Below are positions 46,623 to 59,335 of a stretch of DNA of 64,000 bases, piece by piece. Under the pieces are notes generated by a model, which did not search any database, was not told where the DNA came from, and saw nothing but the letters and a program-made list of their open reading frames with translations. Position 1 is the stretch's first letter, and each line of letters opens with the position of its first letter. Source of the stretch: Ciona intestinalis. Lineage: Eukaryota > Chordata > Ascidiacea > Phlebobranchia > Cionidae. Made by a program: the position numbers and the translations under genes. The stretch lies in assembly GCF_000224145.3 (NCBI RefSeq), contig NW_004190416.2:503258-567257 (forward strand), given 5' to 3'.

Positions 46623-47021
46623 AAACACGTAACACGAAGTTAAAACTAAAATCCTTTTGAGCGCGTAAAAGTAAATTATTGTCCACAAAAATCGTCGCTA
46701 AAACCGAGGCATTCGAAAAGGGCGTCGCCTTAATAATTTGTCACGTGATCGAAAACAAAGAACGTCCTTAGTTATTAATCGAAATAATAACCATTGTGAG
46801 ATAACAATAACAAACGTTATGTATAATGGTTGGCAGCAATTGAAGGCGGACGTTGCTTATCGATAACGGAAGCCTATGATGTATCTATTTAAACCTAATG
46901 TGTATGGCTTGTTTATATTAAGCCTGAGCGGCCATATGTGACGGTGCAATGTTTGAATGCGGTATAGCGTTATAGGTAAGATATGTGGTATAGGTTATAT
47001 TGTGTAAGTGTAAAGAAAGTA

Positions 47022-47221
47022 TGGTAATATTGGGGCAAGATGGATAGTTAGCATATAATATCTCATATTTTATTTTTATAATCGTGTTTTAAACAATTAA
47101 CAAGAGTTTTTTTGAGATGCGAGAATACGGTTATATAATTCTGTAAATATTCTTTGTTTACTACCGAACGAATGATAAAAGGGAATAAAAACATTAACCA
47201 TCTTACCCCACCCTACTATAT
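47022..47221 (+). mobile_element. MITE copy 16
   Basis: GTAATATTGGGGCAAGATGG at the left, ATAATCGTGTTTTAAACAAT and CTTTGTTTACTACCGAACG inside, ACCATCTTACCCCACCCTAC at the right. Confidence 0.9.
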
Positions 47222-47420
47222 TATAAAAGGGTTTGGAATCACGCGTATACGCTGTGAGCAGATTTAAAAGACTTATACTATTGATGTGATATTTGATTAA
47301 TATGGCATCCGTATTAGCTAGTTCAAACACAACATCATACGAATCTATGTAGGATTAATTGTGGCCGACGCATGAGTTGTAGCTTTTCGGATATTCGCGT
47401 GTTTGAAGTAATATTGCAAT

Positions 47421-47605
47421 GTATAGTAGTGTGGGGTAAGATGGTCCATTTTCATACCAATTTAACGTCCCATTTTGTAGTAAACAAAAATATATTTGAA
47501 GAATAATATAACCGTATCATCACGGCTCGAGCGTTGGTAATTGGTAAAACACGGTAATGATGTGGGATACCATATGTGCTAACGGTATTCATCTTACCCC
47601 ACAGT
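47421..47605 (-). mobile_element. MITE copy 17
   Basis: TATAGTAGTGTGGGGTAAGA at the left, TTTTGTAGTAAACAAAAATA inside, TTCATCTTACCCCACAGTAA at the right. Confidence 0.9.
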
Positions 47606-47734
47606 AAAACCTCCCGACTCTGGTGTTTTCGGTGTATGGCACTGGTAGAATTCACTGCCAAGCCAGTGGTTCAACAAGCGCCGTAAGCTGGAAACACTAC
47701 TTTCTGCAGTGATGACCAAATCATTTTCGCGTAT

Positions 47735-47828
47735 ATTATTTTATTCTATATGGGTGAGGTTCTACAGCGTGGCAAGTCAATTCGGACCTGGGATTTAAGC
47801 CAAAGATGGTCTATTACCCCATTACCCA
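47735..47828 (+). repeat. 93-bp repeat family, single unit
   Basis: TTCTATATGGGTGAGGTTCT, GGACCTGGGATTTAAGCCAA, then GGTCTATTACCCCATTACCC. A clear forward unit. Confidence 0.85.
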
Positions 47829-49197
47829 GGGTATTTTACAATTGTATGCCCTATATCGCCCCTATAACTACATAAAAATAAAACCGTGTAGAAAGCGGGG
47901 AGTTTATTTGGTTCTTAATACTTATGTTGTTTAAATTGAAAGATAGTTTATAATTAAGCGGGTTTCTAAAGTGGCGGTTAAAATGTGTATGTAATAATTG
48001 GGGTGTAGTGAATGCATTAAGTGCAGTTTTAATGTTAAATGCATTTCGACCATTAAGAAAATTTAAGTGACTTCTGTAAGTAATAAGTGGTCTAAGATTA
48101 CAGTTCGGGATATGGGACGCATGGTTGTATAGATAGTACACGGGGATTACTAATGTAATGCGGGTCGTATAGGAGGTAATTAACCATAGTGGACGGGTGG
48201 ACTTTCGCTCTAAAGATGCAAGAGAAAAAGAAAAAAGGGGAAAGCGATTAAAAGTCAGCGCTACTGGGATGTGAGCAAGAAGAGTCGCTTTCTACTGGCC
48301 GTGCATTATTTATGCCACGACTCCAGTTGTACGTTGTTGTGCTGCTACTTCTATAAGTGATCAATCGATTCGGTGTACTGTGTTGAGAGGGATAGTATCG
48401 TTTGCTTGTGAGATGTATAGGCTCTTATACAAAGGACGCCGATTCTATATTGTCTCGTTGCATTATATTTAGATGTTACGTATCAAGGTACACTGCGACA
48501 CGTATGTGACGTAATAATGCGGAATTGTCTGGGAGATCAAAGAAGACAAAGGTTAAACGACTTCGCGAAGTCTCGAACAAGGTCGAGTCGAGGATAGAAA
48601 TCTCATTCGAACCTCTTTTTATTTGGCACTTGCACAATATTGATTCGACGTATCAATTCTGGACAAGTGCCTACAAAAAACTGGTTTCCACACAACCGAA
48701 GTTAAGATTATAGTTGAACAGAAAGAAAGACGAAACGCACCGGTTATTCGCGATTTTATCGATAATGACGTAACAGCAGAAGCTACAATTGGAACGGAGG
48801 GAGAATAAAGCGCATTGGTGACGTCATCGGGTATTATGACGTCATCAAAGTTAAAACCACTATGAAACAAATTTATGCCAGGCACGACAACGTAAAAGTG
48901 TGAAAAAGACCAACTGCGGCGAGTATAAGACGACTTTTTAACCACTATAAGTTGGCGCAAAAATTAACATGAAGTTAAAGCGATGATTTTGATTAATTTT
49001 AAAATTAACTAACTTCCTATAAAGGATTATTTAATCACAATCGGTATTGTGACGTAATATAAGTTGAATCACCAGCAGAGCGATGGTCAGTTCTTGGCAA
49101 AATATAGAACTCACGTTGGATGTTAATGAGATCCAGTGGGCTGTATTTTGCCGACCACAGAATCGTCGCATTATCTACAATGGGTGGCAAGTTAAAC

Positions 49198-49294
49198 ATA
49201 TAGTAGAGTGGGGTAAGACGGGACATCTTTAGCACAGAGTATATAAATATCTTTATGGAAAAGGTGTCCCTTCTTTCCTACTCTGCTATATATA
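49198..49294 (+). mobile_element. MITE copy 18, 97-bp deletion derivative
   Basis: Both ends are intact (TAGTAGAGTGGGGTAAGACG and GGTGTCCCTTCTTTCCTACT) but the middle is gone: only TTTAGCACAGAGTATATAAATATC remains as two short words between them. Confidence 0.92.
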
Positions 49295-49789
49295 TTTTAC
49301 CCTTCGAATACGTTATAGCAACGATCAGATTAATTAAAACAACCGAAGAAAAAGCAATTCGCAAGAAAATGGCTATCGTTAAAACACGCTTTTTATAAAA
49401 AAAAGTTATAAACATGTAACTTTTATTTTATGCGAAATATAGTTTTGTAGTTATTATATTTTTAGCTTTGCTATCTAGTAAGGCTTAATATTGTACGCGA
49501 TTGCATCGTCTTATGATTTGGATGGGTCGCCTACAACAGTGGTATGCACTATAAAGCCTTCTAACTACAAGGTTAATAAGTTTATACGGTTACCTAGCTT
49601 CAGCTTTGGGTCGTCAAAGCTTGGATATTATTTTTTTAAATATTTTGGTCACAATTAATAAGTATGAGGTTTAAGAAACACTGTTATGTTGGACATGAAA
49701 ATGAACGAATCGATAAAGAAGAATATTCCCGACAATGTGCTTTTAGGAGAAATGCATTTTAGGGTCAGTATAACCAAATAACATTTTAT

Positions 49790-49973
49790 ATTACTGTGGG
49801 GTAAGATGGATACCGTTAGCACAAAATATCCCATTTCTTAATCGGGTTTTAACAATTAACAACGCTGTTTTAGTCGTAAGGATACGGTTAAATAATTCTG
49901 TAAATATTCTTTGTTTCCAACAAATCAAACGAAAAGTGATAATGAAAACATGGGCCATCTTGCCCCAAATTAC
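49790..49973 (+). mobile_element. MITE copy 19
   Basis: TACTGTGGGGTAAGATGGAT at the left, TTAACAATTAACAACGCTGT inside, GGGCCATCTTGCCCCAAATT at the right. Confidence 0.88.
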
Positions 49974-50724
49974 GTATATATTCTGGCGTAACCGTAAAAA
50001 TTACAATCAATAAAGTGTTTGTAAGTAATAGAAATTATGCGCATCTAAAAAAAAACGATTGCTCTAAAGTTTTAACGATTACGTAATATGTGACGTCACT
50101 GGTTCGGATTATGACTTATCAAAATAAAAGTAATTGGTTAACAACAGTCCATGGCCCCCAGGACCTCACACATATAGAATGGAATCAGTGTTATATATAC
50201 AACGGATTAAACCTGTTTTACCGCAATTAGGTTAAACTAAGCTTCAACTGTATAAGCGTATTGCCTTATTTCTGTGCTAATACATCAAGTTGCAAAGGGT
50301 CAAATGCGACAAAATATGAATAACAGACCAAAATCAACTTGCAATTTGATAAATATATTTCGCCTAAAATGGCATCATTAGTATTTTGTTTAAAAAGGAA
50401 GGGGCAATACGGGACACTCAGTATTTTGAAACTATAAGCAATTATACCGAAGCAGAAACCAATGGGTTTTTGAAACTTTTATCGGCGTGTATAGCGCATG
50501 TACCACTCTCTTATCACGTCACAGTGGATTAACAATCAGCGATAAAAGAAAAATAGACGGGGATCAAAGACTTCACTGAAAGTAAGGATTGGTGGTAATT
50601 TGTATGTGTTTCGAAATTTGTAAGTATTTTGGAAAGATATTTAAAGCTACATAATAAACTAAATCATTATATATGCAAACGTTACCCCTACGAGTATAAA
50701 TAAAAACATTCATTCACTTATATA

Positions 50725-50808
50725 TAGTAACCTGGGTGTTGGGTGAAGGGCCAACTCCAGCCCGAATCATAGGCCCCCTATAGACCTCACCCATATAGAA
50801 TAGAATGG
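50725..50808 (-). repeat. 93-bp repeat family, single unit
   Basis: GGGCCAACTCCAGCCCGAAT, then AGACCTCACCCATATAGAAT: one reversed unit. A smaller piece (CCCCCAGGACCTCACACATA) is at about 50155-50182. Confidence 0.75.
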
Positions 50809-51566
50809 GCAGATATGTATTCAATTTACACATAGGAAGTATTGACGCTACAATCTATTACAAAATATTTATGTACTGAATAACCTCGCATTTACAACCA
50901 AAGCTCGCTATACAGAAAGCTGTATTTTTACATACAGTGTCCAAGTGTATTGACCGGTGAAAGATGTTAAAATAAAGTTCGTGTTTTTTTTAATGAGAAG
51001 TCTTTATGTAGAAATATTTCACAGTTATTGTTATATGTAACGTATATTTTGCCCAAAAGTGTAACTCAGATTACAAATAGTTGTATTTATTATCGTTTAA
51101 CGCATTTCAAATTAAACCTTTCGTGTGATTTGTGATGTTATGTGTTACTGAGTTGTAAAAGGAGAAAAAATCACAAATAAAAACTTCGTTGAATGCAAGA
51201 AAACTAAGAAAAGAAGAAAATTTCCCCACATTCTGGTCGTAGAGTAATTGGTTATCCAGACAAGGAACAAATTAGTTTAACATAATTGTTGAAGCGGTTA
51301 ATTTCGCGAGGTTAAACTTATTTTATCCCACAAAGCAACGAATGTTGGTTTAGAAACGTTTCATAACTTAACTGTGTGGAATTAACAACAAATAAAATTC
51401 TTTTAAACTGAATCTGAAAATAGTGTTTATTGAAAAACGCAAAATAGAAAACAAGAAGTGAAATTTTTAAACGGGCTTAGACATCAGATGTATATCAGAT
51501 GTAAGTCTGTATATCTAGTTTATGGAAAAGGTAGGAAAACCCCAGTTTTTGTGGGGGGTTGGTCAT

Positions 51567-51581
51567 GTTGCTCATGGCAAC
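51567..51581. promoter_or_regulatory. X-box-like site (RFX consensus)
   Basis: GTTGCTCATGGCAAC is a near-perfect inverted repeat matching the RFX X-box GTTGCC-ATGG-CAAC with one changed base and one extra. RFX factors drive ciliary genes in animals. No gene start was identified beside it, so its target is unknown. Confidence 0.35.
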
Positions 51582-52384
51582 GGTGATGATGAAATATTAA
51601 TGAGACACGTAAAAGGCACAGCTGCAGGCCGTGCAGAGACGACTCTCCCGCCTCCATTTGCTTTCGTTGATCGAAAATAGGGCTCGAAAAATTCAGGAAA
51701 AAATTACGCAACAGCGAAGGGTTAGGTGGAACGGTTGAGAAAGTTTAGGCTTTTGTGAATGGAAAAGTAAAACTGAAAGGTACATTTAAGCATTGTTTGT
51801 GTTGAAGATATAATACAGTAATATTTTTGTTAATTTTTGACGTATTTTCGCCGAAATTTGGGTAAAAATGATTTTTTTTGTTGTTGTAATCAATTATTTG
51901 TGTAAATTAAACAATTATTTGAAATTTTGCCTTTTTTGGTTTGATTTCATTTTGTCATGGTAACATAATGACGTCACACGATTGATTCGTTCAACGGAAC
52001 TTATTGATTTTGCAATGTGACGTCGTAGACTGTATATTATTAACTCATTATGCGAAACAATGGGCGCCATATTGTCCGGAATAATCGCCTTGTTACGTCA
52101 CAAACGAAGAAGAAAAAGAAAGACTTTGGACACTATGACATCACAGTAGATTACCAATCAAATGTTTCTCGACACCGCGTTAAACAAAACTCCAACTTTC
52201 GGAAAAAATCGTAAACTTTCGGACGATATCAGAGACTTACGTCATCGTTCGGGCCTTTTTGTTTTCGACGACTCTTGGGCGACGTCTAGCGGTTTGGAAT
52301 CTTTGATTGAAGTTTGTAAATGAATTGTTCCATTGGGCGACATGGATACTGTAGCGTGGTTGCTTGTACGTTGGATAGAACTTG

Positions 52385-52445
52385 CAAGCTTCTCATATAC
52401 CGACACCGGGATTTGAACCAGGGCTATATGGGGGAAATATATTGA
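52385..52445 (-). mobile_element. tRNA-like SINE fragment
   Basis: On the minus strand GGTTCAAATCCCGGTGTCGG carries a good box B. No full cloverleaf could be drawn, so it is read as a SINE scrap. Confidence 0.45.
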
Positions 52446-52503
52446 ATCAGAAATCTGAACATATTTTTAATACAAACATAACAGCAAGTATGTATGACAC
52501 GAG

Positions 52504-52625
52504 TGCCAGCACTGTGGGTCAGTGGTTAGGTACTTGCATTGTAAACAAAACGTACTGGGTTCAAAACTCACTGCTGCTACCTGTTATTCGTGTTTTCAGT
52601 GCCGTGAGTTTTTAAGGCCCTAAAA
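52504..52625 (+). mobile_element. tRNA-derived SINE head with short body
   Basis: CAGCACTGTGGGTCAGTGGT, TAGGTACTTGC, then CTGGGTTCAAAACTCACTGC show box A-like and box B-like words at SINE spacing. The intron-like spacer and mismatches exclude a working tRNA. Confidence 0.6.
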
Positions 52626-52814
52626 CACTGGTATTTGTTACCTACAATTTTGTGTATATTACCCTGTCAGTTTTAATAGGAAAATAACATCCTAAATATA
52701 TATATATGACATATGTGGGTTATTTCAAAAGTTTTAGTTTAAAACTAAATCCATCTTCAGTGATGTGAAAAGTTAAAATGAATTTGTATCGTTTGAAAGT
52801 AAATGCCATTGTGT

Positions 52815-52996
52815 CGTATAGTAGGATGGGAGAAGATGGGGCATCTTTTTATGGTATTTTCTCATCCTTTTTGGTAATAAACAGACAACATTCATATAGT
52901 TAAGAAAACGTTTCCTTACGGCTATCCTGAACCGTTGTTAATTGTTTAAAACAAGATCAGGATATTTTGATAATATGTTCCAAACTGCACTATATA
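52815..52996 (-). mobile_element. MITE copy 20, right end eroded
   Basis: TATAGTAGGATGGGAGAAGA at the left, CCGTTGTTAATTGTTTAAAA and AAGATCAGGATATT inside. The right end is cut to CTGCACTATATA. Confidence 0.88.
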
Positions 52997-53255
52997 TTCA
53001 TAGGCTGTTATATTTGTACTAAACTGACCAGAAATTACGTGTTTTGTGAACCTACATACATTCTCATCAAATTTGGTTCAAGAAATCTTTTCATAAATAA
53101 TTAACATCCCAAATTTCACGGCCGATTTCCCAGCAATTTCAAATAGAAATCTTAACAAAGCGATTAAAAATTAAAACAAAGCCATGTATGACATCATAGT
53201 ACAGCTATTTATAAATATATAATTCATCATAAAGAGAATACTATGATGTAACAGT

Positions 53256-53706
53256 CGGTGTCGTGGCTCAGTGGTTAGCGCGCCTGATTCTAACCTAGAG
53301 GTAATGGGCTCAAGGCTCGTCGCTGCTATCATTGTGGGCGTATGTGTTCTTGGGCAAGACATTTAACGACAATAGCTCCAACCCAGTGGTTAATAAAGAG
53401 TTGTATAAAATACCAGACATACATTAAAACCGATGGGCAAGACGTGTATGAAACAGAACACTTGTGTTATAACCGACTGTTGTTGTCCCACTATGCTAGG
53501 ATTAATAAGTTACATACGTGGTAACTTGTAAACGGGCACAAAGTGTATGAAACAGAATACCCGTGTTATAACGACTGTCGTAACCTACCGTGCGAGGATA
53601 AATAAGTTACATACGTGGTAACTTGTAAGCGAACACGAGGTGTATGAAACAGAACACCCGTGTTATAACGACTGACGTTTTCCAGCAACGGGGAGATAAA
53701 TAAATT
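53256..53706 (+). mobile_element. complete composite SINE with expanded tail
   Basis: The best SINE in the window. The tRNA-like head is TCGTGGCTCAGTGGTTAGCG with box B near GGTAATGGGCTCAAGGCTCG. The body follows (GTTCTTGGGCAAGACATTTA, AGCTCCAACCCAGTGGTTAA). The tail is the roughly 97-bp unit about three times in a row (53430-53706), each with CGTGTTATAACGACTG-type words. This copy ties the free tail units elsewhere to the SINE. Confidence 0.92.
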
Positions 53707-53714
53707 TCCTCCAT

Positions 53715-56700
53715 TTATTGAACAATAATATTCACAAACTTACATGAACTTTCATCATCCTCAGCCATTGTTACGTTATCGGGTTCGGACAATGGGACAT
53801 TGTGCATGATCTGTGACATCATAAGGGGAATATTATTGTGGAATATTCAAATAATGTAATTGTGGTACAATGTAGAAAATGGTCAAAACTATAAACATTG
53901 TTTTTTTTTGTTATTTAATCTACAATCTTGGTTTTTAAATCTAAAAAACGACGTTGTGAGTCCCCTATTCAAATGTTAATAACAATAATATTGTCTTCTG
54001 TAATATTGATTACAAATTATATTAAACCATATAAGATTAGTTTTTATTATTTAGCTAATTACCTCTTGGTCCGGGTCAAAGGTTAACGAAAGGTCATTCT
54101 TCTGCTGTGAGACTACCTCCTGATGACTGCTTGCTATAACGTTAAACGCTTCACCGATTGTTGCGTCATGCTCGCCCAGTGACCAATCACCATGCTCGAT
54201 CTGGAATTTAAATAACTCCACGAAATGTTATGTTGTGTCATGTTATTTTTAAAACTGTCTCCATTTTTCATACATTAACAAAATTTGCTGCCACCCAAGG
54301 TCCCATGGTGTGTCTGTAGTATCACCAACATGGGATAAATCCTGGAAATAGTCTGCTGTACTTTGTTTTAACCATATATAGAATAGAATACTGATATCAA
54401 AGTGAATAAAAGACTAAAGACATTTATAAAAATATGTGTTGCCAGCATAGACACGCTATAAAAATATGTGTTGCCACCAGACATATTAAATGTCGTATAT
54501 AACTATTCTGTTGAATATGCAACAAAAATTGGTCACTTTGTAAGTGATCTGAAACAAACGTCCAAACATGGGTTCACAAAATATAAAATTGCTAAAAGAG
54601 CGGCATTGTATTATTAAAACATTATATATTTAAATTATTACATCATCCATCGCCATGTCAATCTCTCCCGCCATCTGCTGGCCAGTTAAAGTAGCGACCG
54701 CTGTTCCTGATTGGTCCTGAGTGATAGTGGCGATTGTTTGGCCAGAATCCAACTGTGATGTCACAAAGAAAAATTATTTTTATATCATAAAAGTAGAATT
54801 AAATAGTATAATACAATAAAAATATAAAAAAATTGAAGTAAAATTTTAAAGTAAAAAATAATAAAACACAAAAAAATAATCTGAATTAGATTTTCAGGTT
54901 GTTGTTTGTCATGTGATCTTAAAGGACCACAAAAGCAACCCTGCCATCCCCCATAACAATATCCACAACCTACCTGCACCAATGAAACTGACCCATCAGC
55001 GTTATGAACAGTTTGTACCAACGTAGGCGGGCTCAATGGTGAGTTGTAGTTGCTACGGTTTTGACGATCTCTATAAAATGTAAGCATAATTAATTATATC
55101 ATTAATTTTTCTCGTTTCTGCTAATCTAAACATGTTAACTTTTATCATACTTGGTACTTTGGTGTCAAAACCCAATGAATTCTTGCCAAATGGCAGCTGA
55201 TACAATTTTCTATAAAGTGTATTTATAACTAGTACTTGAGTTAAGTAGAAAAGCGCTGACAGAAACATCTGCACCCAAATTAAAAATTATGCCTAAACCA
55301 ACTTGTTCAACCAGCGTGATTCATATGTTGAGAAGAAATGACCTACAGTAACACATATACCTACTTATACAATACACTAAAACTACTTCCAATACAACCA
55401 ACATTACCTTGGACTATCCGTTTCACTGAATGACTAAATGACTGAATACACAAATAACCACAAATATTCTACTGCAGATACACAGCTTCTAATACAACCA
55501 ACATTACCTTGGACTTCCGGTTTCATTCTTTCCATCTGTCTCACATTCCATTCCAACTAATAAGTCCTCTCTTGCATGAAACCGATAACAATTCTTTACA
55601 ATTTGTCGCAATGCTTGTGTCCATGATACCTAGGAAGTGATGCATCGTTAATTTTGTATTGGTATTCAGTGGCACAGCCAAAAAGTTTAAACATTTTTTT
55701 GTACAGGAAAAACGAAACAACACACAAAAAAATGACTTAAAAAAGTTTGACCCTTAACATTAACCTCACCCTTATTTTAACTTCTGGAGCTCGAACGTCG
55801 CGTCTCACGTTCGCCCACGGGACATCTAGTGGCCACCACACGGGCCTCGTCGATTCTTTCCCCCATCCGGGTTTTCCCCTCCCAGTAGCGTGTTTCAACA
55901 TCTCAGGAATAAACATTCGAAGTTGGGCCTGTATCGTATGTTGTATAATGTATCGTATACAGCTTGTAACTATATACGGCTATCAGACTACCCTACGATG
56001 TATATTGTACTAGTTATATATACTATCTGTTAGGCTGCTACTTAAATAATATTAATAAGAAAACATGTATGAAAAGGTTAATATATATGATGTTGGTGTT
56101 ATTTATTGTGTGTGGGTTATTAATAATGAATGTTTAGATTGCTGCTTCAAACAAACCAAAAAGTTGATATGAATGATACGACTGTAGTATTGTATGCTGA
56201 GTTATAAACCCACGGAACCCATTTTCAGAATGGTGAAACCACAAGTACACTGATTTCAAGTGGATCATGTTTCATAAGGACGTACACAAGCAGTCTTGGT
56301 GTTGGGGTAAATCTGGCTTAAATTTTGGGTTTTCTGAAGGACCTCACTCGCATAGAATAAGAATATAAAGGTAGTTATATACAGCACATTCACTTATGTA
56401 TGTACTTGTAATATGCCTAACCAAACATTAAAATGCAACAAACTTATTTTCACCTGATTCATCTTTTCCACTGGTGTTGGAATCCCTTCAATTAGTAGCT
56501 CTGGTAAGTCACAAAGAACATCTGAAGTTTTTTCACGTTTTGGACCAAGTTTCTCCTGAAGTTCTTGCTCTAACTCTTGGTAGATCGCACTCTTGCAGTT
56601 TTTAACCTGAGAATTTAAGTTGAATATAAAGATTTGACAATACATGTCAAAGTATTGGTTGAAATTTTGAAAATTTCACTTAACTCGTACTTAAAGTAAA

Positions 56701-58064
56701 ACCAAGACAAATATTCAAAAAAACGCTTAGTTAATTAAGGTTATACTGTAGGTAGGTGAGATCCTTGCAGGAGGACTTTTGGGCCGGAGTTTCACCATTA
56801 CCCCAACAGCCAGACTACTTAGTACTTATATAAGAATAAATAAAACTTATTTATACTAGAGTAAACATAAAGTCCTAGTAATTTAAGTTTTAACCATAAA
56901 CACTGTAAAAAAGGAACAATACCTCAAAGTTAAACAACTTGAAACATTAAAGTTAGTTAAGTACGACTCACCACAGAGTCCAGAGGAGAGGAACCAATCA
57001 CCCTGAATCCTCCATTTTCCTTTCCAGGCGACACACAAAGCACAACAGCTTGTTGTCCACACCGTGTGCACAACTCATGGATAGTTTGTTTGAGTTTCCT
57101 ATAATAGTAAGTTGCATTTAAGTCTTAGATTCACTAGTATATATCAAGAGTATGGGTTAAAGAGGCTTTCAAAACAGGGTGACATTATATGCTTCTAGGC
57201 TTTAAAAATCTTTTATCCTGGTGTTTGGCGTCTATATATAAGCCAACTCTGGCCTAAATCCCAAGTCCCATGGCATGTCTCACTGTAGGACCTTACCTGT
57301 AAAGAATAGAATGTGAATATACAATGTAGGGGTAATGGGCTACCTCTGGCCTAAATTCTAGGTTCCATGGCATGCCTCACTGTAGAACCTCACCCATATA
57401 AAAATAAAACCCATAAGTTAATACTTACCTTAGAAGTCTATTGTATTGCCTCTTTCTAATAGATGGGTTAAGTTCGAACGCGTAAGGCTGGTGTCGTTTT
57501 CGAGAGGTCACCAACGCTGCGGCCGCTGCAAGACCAGGCATAGTGCCTGTGTTGACCAGGGAGCTACTGATCCCATCCTGTATTTAAAAAGTCTTGTAAA
57601 TGGTCGACATAACAACAGTTGTTTACAACACAGGTGTTCTGTTTTAGGCACCTTGTACCCACCTATGTGTTACTATGTATGTAACTTTATGGGTGATCAG
57701 TTTAATAAATTTTTGTTATGGTATAGCTGATAATTTATAACTAAGCAAATGCTGTTGGAAATTACACCAATAATTAATTAATTTACACCAATAATTAATT
57801 ACAATAACAAAAAAATCTTATAATCTGACAAACATTTAACACAATATTTTAATACAAGCAACCATCTGCCGTTTTGATGTTAATTCTCTCCTCTTAGACA
57901 AAAATAGACAAAACAAACTCAACACTATATTATGTTATGTAGACCTGAGCACTGGAGTGTAGCAACTCTGAAGCACTGAAAGATTCATCATCTTCCAATT
58001 CGTTCCCGCTCATCATGCTTAAGTTGACCGGCAGATTCAACAACCGGCTGAAATTTGAATCCAT
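53715..58064 (-). CDS. NRF1: nuclear respiratory factor 1 (NRF1)
   Basis: Ten coding exons in phase: 57945-58064, 57429-57577, 56972-57098, 56454-56606, 55770-55928, 55508-55629, 54974-55070, 54642-54752, 54063-54200 and 53715-53810; 423 residues against about 500 in vertebrates. The N-terminus is acidic (GNELEDDESFS). The NRF1 DNA-binding and dimerisation domain runs from about residue 70 to 265: FELNPSIRKRQYNRLLRKLK, then GQQAVVLCVSPGKENGGFRV, GRGKPGWGKES, VPWANVRRDVR and VSWTQALRQIVKNCYRF. The C-terminal activation part is shorter than in vertebrates. NRF1 (fly ewg, urchin P3A2) binds GC-rich GCGCATGCGC palindromes and drives mitochondrial and housekeeping genes. The last exon may instead use the donor at 53743 (CAT then GTAAGT), which would need a further exon. 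Exons 1-3 are seen again at 58216-59335, so the true 5' end is probably there. Confidence 0.96.
56290..56370 (-). repeat. 93-bp repeat family, single diverged unit, NRF1 intron
   Basis: GTTGGGGTAAATCTGGCTTA then AAGGACCTCACTCGCATAGA. A forward unit in a neighbouring NRF1 intron lies at about 56750-56815 (GTAGGTGAGATCCTTGCAGG, CACCATTACCCCAACAGC). Confidence 0.7.
57220..57410 (-). repeat. 93-bp repeat family, two units, NRF1 intron 2 (left copy)
   Basis: Two reversed units: CCAACTCTGGCCTAAATCCC ... GGACCTTACCTGTAAAGAAT, then ACCTCTGGCCTAAATTCTAG ... GAACCTCACCCATATAAAAA. The equivalent place in the right copy (about 58435-58695) holds three units. Confidence 0.9.
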
Positions 58065-58165
58065 TTAACCAACCTGAACATAAATAAGATGTTAATTATA
58101 AATACTTATGTAAGTTGTTTTAACAACTGTTGTTTTGTTGCTATTTCCTTTTGTCAACATATTTT

Positions 58166-58215
58166 NNNNNNNNNNNNNNNNNNNNNNNNNNNNNNNNNNN
58201 NNNNNNNNNNNNNNN
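58166..58215. other. assembly gap (50 N)
   Basis: Separates the two copies of the NRF1 5' region. Confidence 1.
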
Positions 58216-59335
58216 TTCCAGCGACACACAAAGCACAACAGCTTGTTGTCCACAACGTGTGCATAACTCATGGATAGTTTGTTTAAGTTTCCTATAATAG
58301 TAAGTTGCATTTAAGTCTTAAATTCACTAGTATATATATATCAAGAGTATGGGTTAAAGAGGCTTTCAAAACAGGGGTGACATTATACGATTTTGGGCTT
58401 TAAAAATCTTTTACCCTGGTGTTAGGCATCTATACATGAGCCAACTCTGGCCTAAATCCCACCTCCAATAACGAGTCACGCGGTTAGATCTCACCCATAT
58501 AGAATAGAATATGCATATACAATGTAGGGGTAATGCGCCAACTCTGGCCTAAATCCCAAGTCCCATGGCATGTCTCACTGTAGGACCTTATCTATATAGA
58601 ATAGAATGTGCATATACAATGTAGGAGTAATAGGCCACCTCTGGCCTAAATCCCAAGTCCCATGGCCTGCCATACTGTAGAACCTCACCCATAAAAAAAT
58701 AAAACCCATAAGTTAATACTTACCTTAGAAGTCTATTGTATTGCCTCTTTCTAATAGATGGGTTAAGTTCGAACGCGTAAGGCTGGTGTCGTTTTCGAGA
58801 GGTCACCAACGCCGCGGCCGCTGCAAGACCAGGCATAGTGCCTGTGTTGACCAGGGAGCTACTGATCCCGTCCTGTATTTAAAAAGTCTTGTTTATAACA
58901 CAGGTGTTCTGTTTTAGGCACCTTGTACCCACCTATGTGTTACTATGTATGTAACTTTATGGGTGATCAGTTTAATAAATTTTTGTTATGGTATAGCTGA
59001 TAATTTATAACTAAGCAAATGCTGTTGGAAATTACACCAATAATTAATTAATTTACACCAATAATTAATTACAATATCAAAAAAAATCTTATAATCTGAC
59101 AAACATTTAACACAATATTTTAATACAAGCAACCATCTGCCGTTTTGATGTTAATTCTCTCCTCTTAGACAAAAATAGACAAAACAAACTCAACACTATA
59201 TTATATTATGTGGACCTGAGCACTGGAGTGTAGCAACTCTGAAGCACTGAAAGATTCATCATCTTCCAATTCGTTCCCGCTCATCATGCTTAAGTTGACC
59301 GGCAGATTCAACAACCGGCTGAAATTTGAATCCAT
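58216..59335 (-). CDS. NRF1: second copy of NRF1 coding exons 1-3 (probable allele of the same gene)
   Basis: Exon 1 at 59216-59335 (ATG at 59335) and exon 2 at 58724-58872 encode the same residues as 57945-58064 and 57429-57577, with silent differences. Exon 3 is present only in part, at 58216-58291, cut by the gap and missing one G near its edge. The introns differ by indels and by one extra 93-bp unit, which is the pattern expected of two haplotypes placed end to end in a polymorphic animal. This copy is followed by unique upstream sequence, so its exon 1 is probably the real first coding exon. A true tandem duplication is possible but less likely. Confidence 0.85.

Larger units (their letters stand above)
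45075..53255. other. gene-poor spacer
   Basis: No gene could be supported. It contains MITEs, SINE pieces, 93-bp-family units, a B-box-like array and an RFX-like site (each listed). Several TGACGTCA octamers lie here (about 45943, 48820, 48837, 50093, 51969). Open frames such as 48525-48713 and 48619-48960 (minus) lack splice or family support. A distant exon of a flanking gene cannot be excluded. Confidence 0.55.

Noticed and set aside
52385-52445. Possible tRNA on the minus strand
   Set aside because: Only the T-arm region fits. A full cloverleaf could not be drawn.
57429-59335. NRF1 with six instead of three N-terminal exons
   Set aside because: The doubled exons flank a gap and look allelic. 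A second ATG exon in the middle of the gene would make no sense.
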